The notes: a model not told the origin generated them from the sequence alone. 64,000 nt of DNA from Pseudonocardia acidicola (GCF_012911935.1 NZ_JAAXLA010000034.1:1-64000); one strand, 5' to 3'; positions 44,827 to 53,516 are shown, counted from the stretch's first letter. Program-made: numbers and translations.

Positions 44827-44854
44827 TGGCTCGCGAGGCCGGCCCCGGCAGGCG

Positions 44855-45454
44855 GTGAGGACCGTGCGCGCCGAACCGTACCGTCGCCGCCACTCGTCCG
44901 CCGGGGGGCGGATGCCGCGCCGTCACACCGACCGGGTCGAGGACGCGCTGGCCTGGCTGCTCAGCTCGCTCGCCCTGCTCGTGCTGCTCGCCGCGATCCT
45001 CGCCGGGTTCGCCGTGCACGGCCGGGAGATGGCACGGGTCCAGCGGGAGAACGGCGAGCGCACACCGGTGAACGCGGTGCTGCTCACCGCCTCACCGGTG
45101 CTGCCCGCGTCCCAGGGGAGCCCGTGGCTGGCGCCGTCCCGGGTGCCCGCGAGCTGGACCGGGCCCGACGGGAAGCCGCACACCGGCCTCGTCACCGTCC
45201 GCGGGATCCTGAAGGCCGGCGCCACGGTGCGCTCCTGGGTCGACCGGAGCGGGGCGCTGGCCCCCGCGCCGTCGTCGGCGGCGTCCGCGGGGATCTCGGC
45301 CGTCATCGTCGCGCTCGGCGTGCTGGGGGCCGGCTGGACGCTGCTGGGTTCGCTGTGGGTCGGCGGCCGGCACCTGATCGCGGCCCGCAACGACGCCCGC
45401 TGGACGCGGGAGTGGGAGCGGGTCGAACCGCAGTGGTCCCGGCGGATCCGCTGA
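44855..45454 (+). CDS. Rv1733c-like two-helix membrane protein (second copy)
   Basis: The 199-residue product repeats the architecture of the gene at 13199: a basic N-terminus, RHTDRVEDALAWLLSSLALL helix, an extracytoplasmic ASWTGPDGKPHTGLV block, a second helix, then ARNDARWTREWERVEPQW. It follows the tandem USP and is probably co-transcribed. GTG at 44864 or ATG-like alternatives within the first 25 residues are possible starts. Confidence 0.83.
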   Translation: MRTVRAEPYRRRHSSAGGRMPRRHTDRVEDALAWLLSSLALLVLLAAILAGFAVHGREMARVQRENGERTPVNAVLLTASPVLPASQGSPWLAPSRVPASWTGPDGKPHTGLVTVRGILKAGATVRSWVDRSGALAPAPSSAASAGISAVIVALGVLGAGWTLLGSLWVGGRHLIAARNDARWTREWERVEPQWSRRIR

Positions 45455-45476
45455 CGCCCGCCGGATCAGCGGGGGC

Positions 45477-46469
45477 TCAGCGCGGCAGGTGGCCGAACAC
45501 CTCGTCGATCGGGCGTCGCGGCGTCAGCGGCGGCGGCGCGGACCCCGTCGGCGCCCACCCGATACGCAGGATCAGCTGGGGACACAGCGCGCAGTCGAGG
45601 ACCTCCTCGCGGACCATCGCCCGGGTCCGGCCGATCTCCAGCGGTTGGCTCAGCGGGCTGCCGGCCAGGCCGAGCTCCGTGGCGTGCAGCATGACCGCGC
45701 TGGCCGCCTCGCCGGCCCGCAGCCGGCACAGCGGGTCGTCGGAGGCCGTGGCCAGTACGTAGAGCGTGGCGCCGTCGACGTCCCCGGCGGCCGGGGTCTG
45801 CGCGAGCAGGCCGGTGCCGGCGTACCGGCGCATCGACAGGTCACCGTAGCCGGAGAGATCGCCGGGAACGTTGGCCACGGGCACCCCGTCTGCGCCGGCG
45901 ACGACCCCGCTCCACAGGGCCAGCTCGACCGGGTAGCCGGCCGCCGCCTCCTGCAGCTGCGCGGCGGCCCGGATGGCCGCGGTGAGCCGGCGGCGCACAC
46001 CCGGGTCGGTGGCCGGGCGCAGCGCGGTCCCCTGGTCGGCGGCCCGCTGCACGAGCTCGTGTTCGAACCCGTCGGGCACCGGCCAGTCGGTGAAGCGCCT
46101 GCGATCGGTGCGACGCGCGGTGATCGCGCCGGCGAGACCGAGGTCGGCGCCGGGGCAGTGCCCCGAGAACAGCTCCAGGGCGGCCAGGTGGTCGGGGTCG
46201 GCGGGGTTCGGCAGCCGGTGCACGACTGCGGCCACCTCCACCGCGGCCAGTGCGACCCGGGCGTGGTGCAGCAGGGCGCCGCAGCTCACCACCAGATCGC
46301 GGCCGTCGGCGTCGGCGGCGGACAGCTGGCGGGTGCGGTCGGCGTAGAGATGCAGGGTCCGGTCCCCGGCCCGCCAGCGCCACGGCTGGGTGTTGTGCAC
46401 CGACGGCGCCCGGGAGGCGAGCTCGAGTGCCGTCCGCAGCGTGTCACGGTCGACCCGGGTCGCGCTCAT
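45477..46469 (-). CDS. Acg-family nitroreductase-like flavoprotein
   Basis: The 330-residue product has APSVHNTQPWRWR at about 19-31, ARRTDRRRFTDWPVP in the middle, and LCRLRAGEAASAVMLHATELGLAGSPLSQPLE near the C-terminus, the full pattern of Acg/Rv2032-type nitroreductases of the DosR regulon. Its start overlaps the stop of the upstream kinase gene by 4 bp (ATGA), so translation is coupled. Confidence 0.9.
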   Translation of the reverse strand: MSATRVDRDTLRTALELASRAPSVHNTQPWRWRAGDRTLHLYADRTRQLSAADADGRDLVVSCGALLHHARVALAAVEVAAVVHRLPNPADPDHLAALELFSGHCPGADLGLAGAITARRTDRRRFTDWPVPDGFEHELVQRAADQGTALRPATDPGVRRRLTAAIRAAAQLQEAAAGYPVELALWSGVVAGADGVPVANVPGDLSGYGDLSMRRYAGTGLLAQTPAAGDVDGATLYVLATASDDPLCRLRAGEAASAVMLHATELGLAGSPLSQPLEIGRTRAMVREEVLDCALCPQLILRIGWAPTGSAPPPLTPRRPIDEVFGHLPR

Positions 46470-47959
46470 CGATGCGCCTCCGTCCGCGCGGGGGCCAAGC
46501 GCCACACCGACGACGCCCGGGCCAGCGATTCCTCGATCGTCGCGGAGGTCGGGATGGTCACCGCCTCCGGCCACTCATCGGCCTCCGCCGCCATCGCGGC
46601 GGCCACCGGGACGGTCGCGTCCGACGGGCCGGCCGGGCGCGTCCGGATCCGGCGGCCCGCCGACTCCGCGGTGGTCCGGCACTGCAACCGGAGCAGGTCG
46701 CTGTGCGTGCGCCTGGCAAGCTCCGCGGCGTCGTGCCGGTACTTCGCCGAGGTCCAGGAGGCGTCCAGGACGACCGACTCGCCGCGCACCAGCAGCTCGC
46801 CCGCGCGATGCAGCAGCTCGTCGTAGAGCTCAGCGGTGTGCGCGGGGTCGTAGAGCCCCTGCCGGAACCCGGCGGGGGCGGGCGCCCCGGGATCGAGACC
46901 GGCCAGCTCCTTGCGGATCCGGTCACTGGACAGCAGCACGGCGCCGAACCGGTCGGCCAGCCCACCGGCCAGGGTGGTCTTGCCGGTCCCGGGCAGGCCG
47001 CCGACCAGGGCGAGCCGGACCGCCCCGTCGTCGAGGTGGCGCAGCGCCAGCTCGGCGTGCTGGGCGACCTCCTCGGCCGCGGTCGGGTCCCCCTGCTGAT
47101 GGCGCATCGCCGCGACCTTGGCCCGCACGAATGCGCGGTAGGCGATGTAGTGATGGCGCAGCCCGGCCGGCGCCGGGTCGCCGGAGAACGCGACGTAGGC
47201 CCCCAGGAAACCCTCGGCGAGGTCCGGGCGGCCCAGCCGCTCCAGGTCCATGGCCAGGAACGCGACGTCGTCGAGTCCGTCGACGTAGCGCAGCCGGTCG
47301 TCGAACTCCAGACAATCCAGCACCCGGGCGCCGTCGTCGAGCAGGAACACGTCGTCGGCGATCAGGTCGCCGTGGCCGTCGACGATCCGGTCCTGGGCCT
47401 GCCGGTCGCTGAACAGGGCGCTGCGACCGGCCAGGAAGCGCAGCGCGAGCCGCTCGATGGTGTCGGCGACGGCGTCGTCGAGCACCGCGCCGCGCACCGG
47501 GCGGGTCTCGGCCAGATTGTCCGCCCACCGACGGTGCAGGGCCTCGCGGCCGCCCTCGATGCTGATCTGCGGTCCGCGCCGTGCGCGCGCATGGAAGGCG
47601 GCCAGCAGCCGAGCGAGCCCGCGCAGCCCGGGACCGAGCGGCGCCCCGGACCGGACCAGCGTCGACAGCCGCCGCTCGCCCGGCATCCGGCGCATCACGA
47701 CGAGATGGTCGATCGCCGCCGCCCGACCCTCTGCGTCGTGCATCGGCTCGGTCACGTCGCTGACGCCCAGGTACACGTCGGGGGCCAGCCGCCGGTTCAG
47801 CTCCACCTCGCGGTGGCATGCCGCGAGCCGCCGCGCCGTCGTGCTGAAGTCCAGAAAGCCGGTGCGGACCGGTTTCTTCAGCTTGTACGCGCGGTCGCCG
47901 AGCAGGAACACCACCCCGATGTGGGTCTCCCGGACGGCGGCGAACGGGTCGGGCGGCAT
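46466..47959 (-). CDS. Rv2004c-like aminoglycoside-phosphotransferase/AAA kinase fusion
   Basis: The 497-residue product has an APH-like N-terminal domain (HGDL at 196-199 and EFDD at 219-222 in the catalytic region) followed by a zeta-toxin/gluconate-kinase-like P-loop domain with GGLPGTGKT at 320-328. Length and order match M. tuberculosis Rv2004c (498 aa), a DosR-regulon gene next to the USP Rv2005c. Here too a tandem USP gene lies immediately upstream, with 5 bases between its stop and this ATG. Substrate unknown. Confidence 0.9.
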   Translation of the reverse strand: MPPDPFAAVRETHIGVVFLLGDRAYKLKKPVRTGFLDFSTTARRLAACHREVELNRRLAPDVYLGVSDVTEPMHDAEGRAAAIDHLVVMRRMPGERRLSTLVRSGAPLGPGLRGLARLLAAFHARARRGPQISIEGGREALHRRWADNLAETRPVRGAVLDDAVADTIERLALRFLAGRSALFSDRQAQDRIVDGHGDLIADDVFLLDDGARVLDCLEFDDRLRYVDGLDDVAFLAMDLERLGRPDLAEGFLGAYVAFSGDPAPAGLRHHYIAYRAFVRAKVAAMRHQQGDPTAAEEVAQHAELALRHLDDGAVRLALVGGLPGTGKTTLAGGLADRFGAVLLSSDRIRKELAGLDPGAPAPAGFRQGLYDPAHTAELYDELLHRAGELLVRGESVVLDASWTSAKYRHDAAELARRTHSDLLRLQCRTTAESAGRRIRTRPAGPSDATVPVAAAMAAEADEWPEAVTIPTSATIEESLARASSVWRLAPARTEAHR

Positions 47960-47964
47960 CCCCG

Positions 47965-48933
47965 TCACCAGAGTTCGCCGAGGTCGTGCGGGTGCTCCAG
48001 CCACTGCGGCGGGCCACCGGGCGTCAGGGTCCGGTGCTCCGCCGCCGCCATCGGCCGGTCGCCGTCCTCGGTGATCGTGATGCCCGGGCGGACCACCTCG
48101 ACCGGGCACGGGCTGCGCCGCATCACCTCACGACTCGTCGAGCCGAACAGCGCGCGCACCGGCGCGCCCCGCCCGCGGGTCCCGACCACCAGAAGCCGGG
48201 CCCCCGCTGCAGCCTCCAGCAGGTGGTCGGTCGGCTGGCCCCGGATCACCCGCAGCTCGACCGGGACGTCCGGGTAGCGGGCCCGCCAGGGCCGCAGCGC
48301 CGCGTTCAGCCGGCGCACCGCCTCGGCGTGCGCTTCCTCGTCGTGGCCGAGGAGGTGGTCACGCAGCGGGCCGGCGCCGTGCCGGGCGTGCAGCACGGTC
48401 AGCCCGGTCCCGCGCCGCCGGGCGTCGTCGAAGGCGACCGTGAGCACCGCGGCCTCGGAATGCGGGTCGTCCAGCCCGATCAGCACCGGCCGGCGGGACG
48501 CGCGGGAGCGGTGATGCCCACGCACCACGACCACAGGGCAGTCGGCGTGCCCGCTGACGGCCAGCGCGGTCGAGCCGGCCAGCGCCTCCTCGAGCCGCTG
48601 GCCGCCGCCCATCCCGAGCACCAGCAGCCGGGCCCGGCCGCTCTCGTCGAGCAGCGCCCGGACCGCCGGGTCGTCGGTGCGCTCGGTGCGCACCGGCACG
48701 TCGGGCTCGCGGCGGTGCGCCACGGTGTAGGCGCGGGCCAGGATGGTGGCGGCCCGGCGCCGCCCCGGCCCGGCCGGTTCCGCCGCGTAGGGCGCGGCGT
48801 GCACGATCCGTAGTGGCAACCCGCGGGAGTGGGCCTCCGCTGTCGCCCAGCTGACCGCCCGTAGGGCGATGTCGGTTCCGTCGACGCCGACGACCACGCC
48901 GGACGAGTCGTGCCCACCATGCTGCTCGTTCAC
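47965..48933 (-). CDS. Universal stress protein, tandem domains (Rv2005c-like context)
   Basis: The 322-residue product has two UspA domains with VVVGVDGTDIALRAVSWA at the start, GMGGGQRLEEALAGSTA in the first and GTRGRGAPVRALFGSTS in the second domain. It starts an operon with the Rv2004c-like kinase and the Acg-like flavoprotein. GTG at 48933 is the first start that fits the domain; a box candidate lies 37 bp upstream. Confidence 0.9.
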   Translation of the reverse strand: MNEQHGGHDSSGVVVGVDGTDIALRAVSWATAEAHSRGLPLRIVHAAPYAAEPAGPGRRRAATILARAYTVAHRREPDVPVRTERTDDPAVRALLDESGRARLLVLGMGGGQRLEEALAGSTALAVSGHADCPVVVVRGHHRSRASRRPVLIGLDDPHSEAAVLTVAFDDARRRGTGLTVLHARHGAGPLRDHLLGHDEEAHAEAVRRLNAALRPWRARYPDVPVELRVIRGQPTDHLLEAAAGARLLVVGTRGRGAPVRALFGSTSREVMRRSPCPVEVVRPGITITEDGDRPMAAAEHRTLTPGGPPQWLEHPHDLGELW

Positions 48934-48970
48934 ATCGCCCAGCCTGCGGCGTCGGCGTCCGGCGGCGGCA

Positions 48971-48984
48971 GGGCCGGTCGTCCC
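48971..48984. promoter_or_regulatory. Candidate DevR-type box of the USP-kinase-Acg operon
   Basis: GGGCCGGTCGTCCC, read on the minus strand as GGGAC-GACC-GGCCC, is a full match to the consensus arms and lies 37 bp upstream of the operon start, in the short space after the flippase gene. Confidence 0.55.
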
Positions 48985-49007
48985 GGGGCCGCGGGCCCAC
49001 GGACCTC

Positions 49008-50063
49008 TCACCCGCCCGGCGGCACCATCCGCCCCGCCGGGGCCGGGTCGGGCGGCTGCTCCCGGCGCCGCAACGGCCCCATCCGCAGCGACAGGTACGC
49101 CAGCCCCGACACCGGGATCGGTAGCCAGAAGCTCGCCAGCCGCCAGCTCAACACGCCGAGGATCGCCGTGCCGGCGGGTGTGCCGAACCCGACGAGCACC
49201 GGGATCAGCACACCCTCGACGACACCGAGCCCGCCCGGGGTCACCGGCAGCACCGCCAGTACGTTCGCCAGCCCGAACGCGATGAGCAGCAGCGCGGGCG
49301 GGGTGTGGTGGCCGAACGCGGCCACGAACACCCACAGCGACGCCGCGTCGAGCAGCCAGTTCGCGCCGGCCCAGCTCACTGCGGTGACGAGCCGGCGCCG
49401 GTCGGTGCCGAAGTCACGCAGCCTGGTGGCCTCCCGGCGGATCACCCGCTCGATGCGGTCCGGGTCGATCCGCGAGGTGCGGGCCGCCACGGCCCGCAAG
49501 GCACGGATGACCTGGTCCTGGCCGCGGGTCACGCCGATCACCGCCACACCGACCGCCAGCATCAGCACCGCGCCCAACGCCGCCGTGACCACGTACAGCG
49601 GATCGCCGCCGTGTGTCGGGACCGAGATCACCAGTGCCGCCCAGAGCAGCAGGTTGAGCACGATCGCGGAGCCGATGCCCTGCACCGTCGCGACGAACAG
49701 GGTGTCCGCCGGGCGGACTCCGGCGGCGATGAGCAGCCCGAACCGGAACGTCGCCGCGGTGGCCGCTCCCCCGGGCAGCACATGACTCGCACCGAGGCTG
49801 GTCAGATCGATGCGGAACAGGACACTGAGCGGTGGCCGGTGCCCCACCGGCACGACGGTGCGGGTGAGCAGCGAATAGGTGAACAGTGCGGCGAGCTCCA
49901 GGAGCAGCCCGGCGGCCAGGTACACCGGGCCGATCCGCTCCAGCCGGTGCGCCGCATCGTGGGCGCCGGGCAGCAGTATCGCCGCGCCGTAACCCACCAC
50001 GAGCGCCGCGGCGAGGGCCCCCGCCGCCCGCCATCTGCGGCCCTGTCGTCCCCCCAAGGGCAC
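49008..50063 (-). CDS. Flippase-like (UPF0104 / LPG synthase membrane domain) protein
   Basis: The 351-residue product has about eight helices and the diagnostic segment VLPVTPGGLGVVEGVL (about 268-283), with SHVLPGGAATAATFRFG in the first half. This is the YbhN/AglD-type flippase-like membrane domain, without a synthase domain. It may move a lipid-linked compound across the membrane. It lies downstream of the DUF1876 gene on the same strand. Confidence 0.85.
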   Translation of the reverse strand: MPLGGRQGRRWRAAGALAAALVVGYGAAILLPGAHDAAHRLERIGPVYLAAGLLLELAALFTYSLLTRTVVPVGHRPPLSVLFRIDLTSLGASHVLPGGAATAATFRFGLLIAAGVRPADTLFVATVQGIGSAIVLNLLLWAALVISVPTHGGDPLYVVTAALGAVLMLAVGVAVIGVTRGQDQVIRALRAVAARTSRIDPDRIERVIRREATRLRDFGTDRRRLVTAVSWAGANWLLDAASLWVFVAAFGHHTPPALLLIAFGLANVLAVLPVTPGGLGVVEGVLIPVLVGFGTPAGTAILGVLSWRLASFWLPIPVSGLAYLSLRMGPLRRREQPPDPAPAGRMVPPGG

Positions 50064-50075
50064 GCCGGACCGGGC

Positions 50076-50345
50076 CTAGAGGTGCGGCTGCGCCGGCTGC
50101 GCCGTGACCTGCTCGATGTCCTCGGCAGCCGTGTTCAGCAGCCGGTGGCTCAGCTCCGACAGGGCGCGTGCCGTGGCGAGCTCGTCGCCGATCTCGGGCA
50201 CGTCCTTGTCGGCGGGGTTCAACCGGGCCGTCCCGACGCCGACGAGCCGTTCGGTGTCGCGTGTGTGCAGGCTGGCGACGGCGCGGGTTCGCCCGTCGTG
50301 CTCATCGATGTCGACGATGACCGTCCAGCGCTTCGCGTCTCGCAT
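50076..50345 (-). CDS. DUF1876 protein (Rv1738-like)
   Basis: The 89-residue product has [20 protein letters not shown] and [37 protein letters not shown], the DUF1876 pattern. Rv1738 is among the most strongly DosR-induced genes and its structure resembles ribosome hibernation factors, so a role in translation arrest is plausible. The ATG at 50345 has GGAGGAG upstream. Box candidates lie 64-99 bp upstream. Confidence 0.9.
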   Translation of the reverse strand: MRDAKRWTVIVDIDEHDGRTRAVASLHTRDTERLVGVGTARLNPADKDVPEIGDELATARALSELSHRLLNTAAEDIEQVTAQPAQPHL

Positions 50346-50430
50346 GTCGCTCTCCTCCGCCCTGCAGACCGTCGTGGCGAGCTTGGTCCGCGGTGGGGTC
50401 GCTGCGCAGGGGCCGAAGGCGTGAGGTCGG

Positions 50431-50444
50431 GGGACCTCTGGCCT
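50431..50444. promoter_or_regulatory. Candidate DevR-type box
   Basis: GGGACCTCTGGCCT fits GGGAC-N4-GGCC(C) except at the last base, 86 bp upstream of the DUF1876 gene. A related half-match GGGGCCGAAGGC lies at 50409-50420. Confidence 0.4.
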
Positions 50445-50536
50445 GTGATCGCAGGCCCGGTCGTTCCGGCCTCCGGCGGCGGCGTCCGGCCTGGGCCCAA
50501 GGCCTTCGCCGGGCCCAGGCCGCCGGGGCGCAGAGG

Positions 50537-50550
50537 GGTCGTTCGGCCCG
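50537..50550. promoter_or_regulatory. Candidate DevR-type box
   Basis: GGGTCGTTCGGCCC fits GGGNC-N4-GGCCC with central TT and lies 104 bp before the CBS-domain gene at 50654. Confidence 0.5.
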
Positions 50551-50653
50551 TGCCCGTGCTCACCCGCCCGGCCACTGTGTCGGTATGTCGCGGCGACGGC
50601 GTGTGGTGGCGGTGGGCCGTCGCGGCGCCCGCGGTAGATGAAGGGGAGAGGCG

Positions 50654-51112
50654 ATGAAGGCACGCGACGTGATGAGCGCCCCGGTGATCACCCTGCGTCC
50701 GGACACCCCGGCGCGGGCGGCCGCCGCGTTGCTGGTCTCGCACGGGTTCACGGCCGCGCCGGTGGTCGACGCCGAGCGCCGGATCACCGGCATCGCGACC
50801 GAGGCCGACCTGGTTCGTGACCGGATCCGTCCGGAGGGCTGGCCGCGGGCCGCCGAGCGTCCCGACCCGCCCGTGGAGCGGGTGATGACCCCGGTGCCGG
50901 TGACGATGCGGCCCGAGGACGACCTCGCCGACGTCGTCTCGCTGATGCTCGAGGAGCAGGTTCGGTCGGTTCCGATCGTCGAGGACGGGGTCCTGGTGGG
51001 GATCGTGAGCCGTCGCGACGTGCTGCGGGTGGTGGCCCGGGGCGAGTTGACCTCGGAGGACGTGTGGCGGCGGCGGACCGGGGTGGGGAGCCCCCAGCAC
51101 GCCGAGTCCTGA
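50654..51112 (+). CDS. Two-CBS-domain protein
   Basis: The 152-residue product contains two CBS domains: [18 protein letters not shown] at the start and [22 protein letters not shown] from about 75, with [24 protein letters not shown] near the end. Such stand-alone CBS pairs bind adenosine ligands and occur in DosR-type regulons (hrp1, Rv2626c). The ATG has GGGGAGAGG upstream. Confidence 0.9.
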   Translation: MKARDVMSAPVITLRPDTPARAAAALLVSHGFTAAPVVDAERRITGIATEADLVRDRIRPEGWPRAAERPDPPVERVMTPVPVTMRPEDDLADVVSLMLEEQVRSVPIVEDGVLVGIVSRRDVLRVVARGELTSEDVWRRRTGVGSPQHAES

Positions 51113-51205
51113 TCTCTCCACCGCGGGCACCTGCCCGTCGAGCAGCGCCTGACCCGGCCGATGCCCGGCTGCGATCCGGCCCGGCGGGCCGGCTCATTGC
51201 CCGCT

Positions 51206-51898
51206 TCAGGCCGGGCGCGGCACCAGGAGCACCGGGCAGGGCGCGTGGTGCAGCGCGGTGCGGGCGACCAGGCCGAGCTCGCCCCGGCCACCGGCCCGCG
51301 GACCGCCGAGGACCAGCAGGTCCGCCTCCAGCTCCTCACCCACGAGCTCGTGCGGGCGGGCGCGGACCAGGTCCGCAGTCACGGCGAGCTCGGGGGCGAA
51401 CGCGGCCACCTGCTCGACCCCGGCGTCGAGCAGTCGCCGGCCGTGGTCGACGGCGGCGGCCAGCCCGACGCTGCGCTCACCGAAGGAGGTCGGCACCCCG
51501 TGCACGATCGTGAGCCCGGCCGCGAGCTGCGCGGCGCTGTCGGCGGCGTCGGCCAGCACCGCGGCGTCGTCCGGCAGGTCCCGCAGGGCGGCGACGACGC
51601 GGGGCGGGCCGGCGTGGGCGATGGTGCGCCGCGGCACGAGCACTGCGGTCCCGTCGGCCTCGGTGAGCAGGGCCGCGACGTGCGCGGCGGCCTGGGCGCA
51701 GCGATCCGCGACGAGCAACCCGGCAGGTGTGGTCTCCAGCGGATGCAGCACCAACTCCCGGCCGGAACGCCGGCACCATGTCACGGCCCACTCCGGCGCG
51801 GGTGAACCGCCGGCCGCCGGGTCCACGACGACCACCACGCGACCAGGGCCGACGCGACCGGTCGGCCGGGTGGCGAAGGCCGTGCTGGCGTGGCGCAT
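51206..51898 (-). CDS. Divergent universal-stress-like protein
   Basis: The 230-residue product ends with the USP-like block ADLLVLGGPRAGGRGELGLVARTALHHAPCPVLLV, in which the ATP motif spacing is altered. The N-terminal half (VVVVVDPAAGGSPAPEWAVTW) is also only weakly USP-like. It is probably a degenerate tandem USP. The ATG at 51898 is chosen because GGAGGT lies 8 bases before it; an ATG at 51913 would overlap the long palindrome. Confidence 0.72.
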   Translation of the reverse strand: MRHASTAFATRPTGRVGPGRVVVVVDPAAGGSPAPEWAVTWCRRSGRELVLHPLETTPAGLLVADRCAQAAAHVAALLTEADGTAVLVPRRTIAHAGPPRVVAALRDLPDDAAVLADAADSAAQLAAGLTIVHGVPTSFGERSVGLAAAVDHGRRLLDAGVEQVAAFAPELAVTADLVRARPHELVGEELEADLLVLGGPRAGGRGELGLVARTALHHAPCPVLLVPRPA

Positions 51899-51912
51899 CT
51901 GAGTGACCTCCA

Positions 51913-51940
51913 TGATTCGCGGCCGATCGGCCGCGAATCA
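51913..51940. promoter_or_regulatory. Perfect 28-bp palindrome in a divergent USP promoter region
   Basis: TGATTCGCGGCCGA is followed directly by its exact reverse complement, with no spacer and GATC at the centre. It lies 15 bp upstream of the minus-strand gene start and 186 bp upstream of the plus-strand USP. It does not resemble the 14-bp box. It may be an operator for a dimeric regulator. Confidence 0.65.
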
Positions 51941-52125
51941 GTGTCCACCGTGGCCGGGGCGGGGTGTAGGGCGGATCGGCCTGTGGTCACCTGCCGACCG
52001 GCAGGCGGGCGGGGACCACCGACCTGCCGACCGGGGGCTTCCGCCCGTCGCCGGTCGCCGTGCGGCCCGGCACGGTGGTCAGCGACGTCCGGGCGGTCCG
52101 GCCGCGACGGCGAACAGGAGACGGG

Positions 52126-52629
52126 ATGGACGAGTCGGGAACGATCGTGGTGGGCGTCGACGGGTCGGCGGAGTCGCGGGCCGCGTTGAGGCACGCCCTC
52201 GAGGACGCTGCCCGCCGCACTGCGCGGGTACGTGTGGTCTCGGTGTTCCAACCCCCGGAGTACTGGGCGATCGCCTACGGGATGGCGGCGCCACCCACAC
52301 CTGAGGAGGTGGCGGCGGACGTCGAGACCAGCACCGAGGAGATGGTCGCCGCGGTGGTGGCCGAACACCCCGGCCTGGCGAGGGTGCCGGTCGACATCCG
52401 GGCCCTGGCGGGTGCGCCGGCGAAGACGCTGATCGATCAGGCGCAGGGCGCTCAGCTGCTGGTGCTGGGCCACCGCGGTCGGGGCGGGTTCACCAGCGCG
52501 TTGCTCGGCTCGGTCGGCATGCAGTGCGTGCTGCATGCGGCCTGCCCGGTGACGATCGTCCGGCCGGCCGAGGTCCCGGTGGACGAGCCGGCCACGGAAT
52601 CCGGCACCGCCGTACCGGCGTCGGCCTGA
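52126..52629 (+). CDS. Universal stress protein (single domain)
   Basis: The 167-residue product has TIVVGVDGSAESRAALRHAL at the start and the ATP motif GHRGRGGFTSALLGSVG near 122-138, then CPVTIVRP. The ATG follows AGGAGACGG. It is followed 11 bp later by the CBS-BON gene and probably shares its transcript. Confidence 0.92.
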   Translation: MDESGTIVVGVDGSAESRAALRHALEDAARRTARVRVVSVFQPPEYWAIAYGMAAPPTPEEVAADVETSTEEMVAAVVAEHPGLARVPVDIRALAGAPAKTLIDQAQGAQLLVLGHRGRGGFTSALLGSVGMQCVLHAACPVTIVRPAEVPVDEPATESGTAVPASA

Positions 52630-52640
52630 GGGGCGGTGCC

Positions 52641-53321
52641 GTGCGACGCACCACCGTCCGTGACGTGATGACGACCGCGGTGGTCTCGGTGTCACCGGAC
52701 GCTCCCTTCACCGAAGTGGCGCGGGAGTTGTACGGCAATGCGGTGCGCGCCGTGCCCGTCGTGGACGCCGACGGCAGACTCCTCGGCGTCGTCTCCGAAG
52801 GCGATCTGCTGCGCACCGTCGAGCGGGCCGGCGACGACCAGGCGCACGGGCTGCGCAGCCGGTTCGCGCAGCGCCGCGACGCCACCGGCCGGACCACGGC
52901 CGGTGAGCTGATGAGCGCACCGGCGGTGACGGCCGGTGCGGACCTGAGCATCGCCCGCGCGGCCCGGATCATGCACGACCGCAGCCTCGGCTGGTTGCCC
53001 GTGGTGGACGTCGACAACCGGGTGATCGGGGTGGTCGGGCGTTCCGACCTGTTGACGGTGTTCCTGCGTGAGGACGCGGAGATCCGTGGCGAGGTCGCCG
53101 ACGAGGTGCTGCGAGACACCCTGCACCTCGCCCCGGGCCGGGTCGAGGTGCAGGTCGACGACGGCGTCGTCACCCTGGCCGGCACGGTCGGAACCCGGGC
53201 CGACGCGCGGCTGGCCGTCCGGTTCGCCGAGCGCCTCGAAGGGGTCGTCGGCGTGGTCGACCGGCTGACGTACGAGGTGGACGAGCGGGTGGCCGACTCC
53301 GCCGTGGCACCGATGTACTGA
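52641..53321 (+). CDS. CBS-CBS-BON domain protein
   Basis: The 226-residue product has two CBS domains (VRDVMTTAVVSVSPDAP at the start and AGELMSAPAVTAGADLSI from about 88) and a C-terminal BON domain (about 150-215, VEVQVDDGVVTLAGTVGTRADARLAV). This three-domain layout is common in actinobacterial USP clusters; it is expected to bind adenosine nucleotides and possibly phospholipid. GTG start with GAGGGG upstream. Its stop codon lies in the first unit of a 17-bp tandem repeat. Confidence 0.9.
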   Translation: MRRTTVRDVMTTAVVSVSPDAPFTEVARELYGNAVRAVPVVDADGRLLGVVSEGDLLRTVERAGDDQAHGLRSRFAQRRDATGRTTAGELMSAPAVTAGADLSIARAARIMHDRSLGWLPVVDVDNRVIGVVGRSDLLTVFLREDAEIRGEVADEVLRDTLHLAPGRVEVQVDDGVVTLAGTVGTRADARLAVRFAERLEGVVGVVDRLTYEVDERVADSAVAPMY

Positions 53322-53359
53322 GCACACCGATGTACTGAGCACACCGCTGTACTGAGCAG
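53309..53359. repeat. 17-bp tandem repeat spanning a stop codon, three copies
   Basis: The unit ACCGATGTACTGAGCAC occurs twice exactly and once with two changes. The first copy contains the last codons and TGA of the CBS-BON gene; the other two lie in the intergenic region. It was presumably produced by local duplication. Confidence 0.9.
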
Positions 53360-53410
53360 ACCGCACCGGCGTCCGGCTGGAGGGCCGCGCGAGGGTCGCG
53401 CGCCGGGCGG

Positions 53411-53424
53411 GGGGCTTTGGGCCC
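53411..53424. promoter_or_regulatory. Candidate DevR-type box
   Basis: GGGGCTTTGGGCCC is 11 of 14 identical to the consensus with central TT and lies 93 bp upstream of the tandem USP gene at 53517. Confidence 0.45.
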
Positions 53425-53516
53425 CTACGCGGCGGACCTGCTGCTCTGGGGCCGGGGCACCGGGGTGACGACGCTGGTGACGACCAGGCCGCGGGTGATC
53501 ACGAGGAGGTCCCTCC

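Larger units (their letters stand above)
50346..50653. other. 308-bp divergent intergenic region with several box candidates
   Basis: The region separates the DUF1876 and CBS genes and contains partial or full box-like sequences at 50409-50420, 50431-50444 and 50537-50550. No coding signal is convincing. Confidence 0.55.

Noticed and set aside
51969..51982. DevR-type box GGGCGGATCGGCCT before the USP at 52126
   Set aside because: Two arm mismatches and a non-A/T centre make it indistinguishable from background in this base composition.
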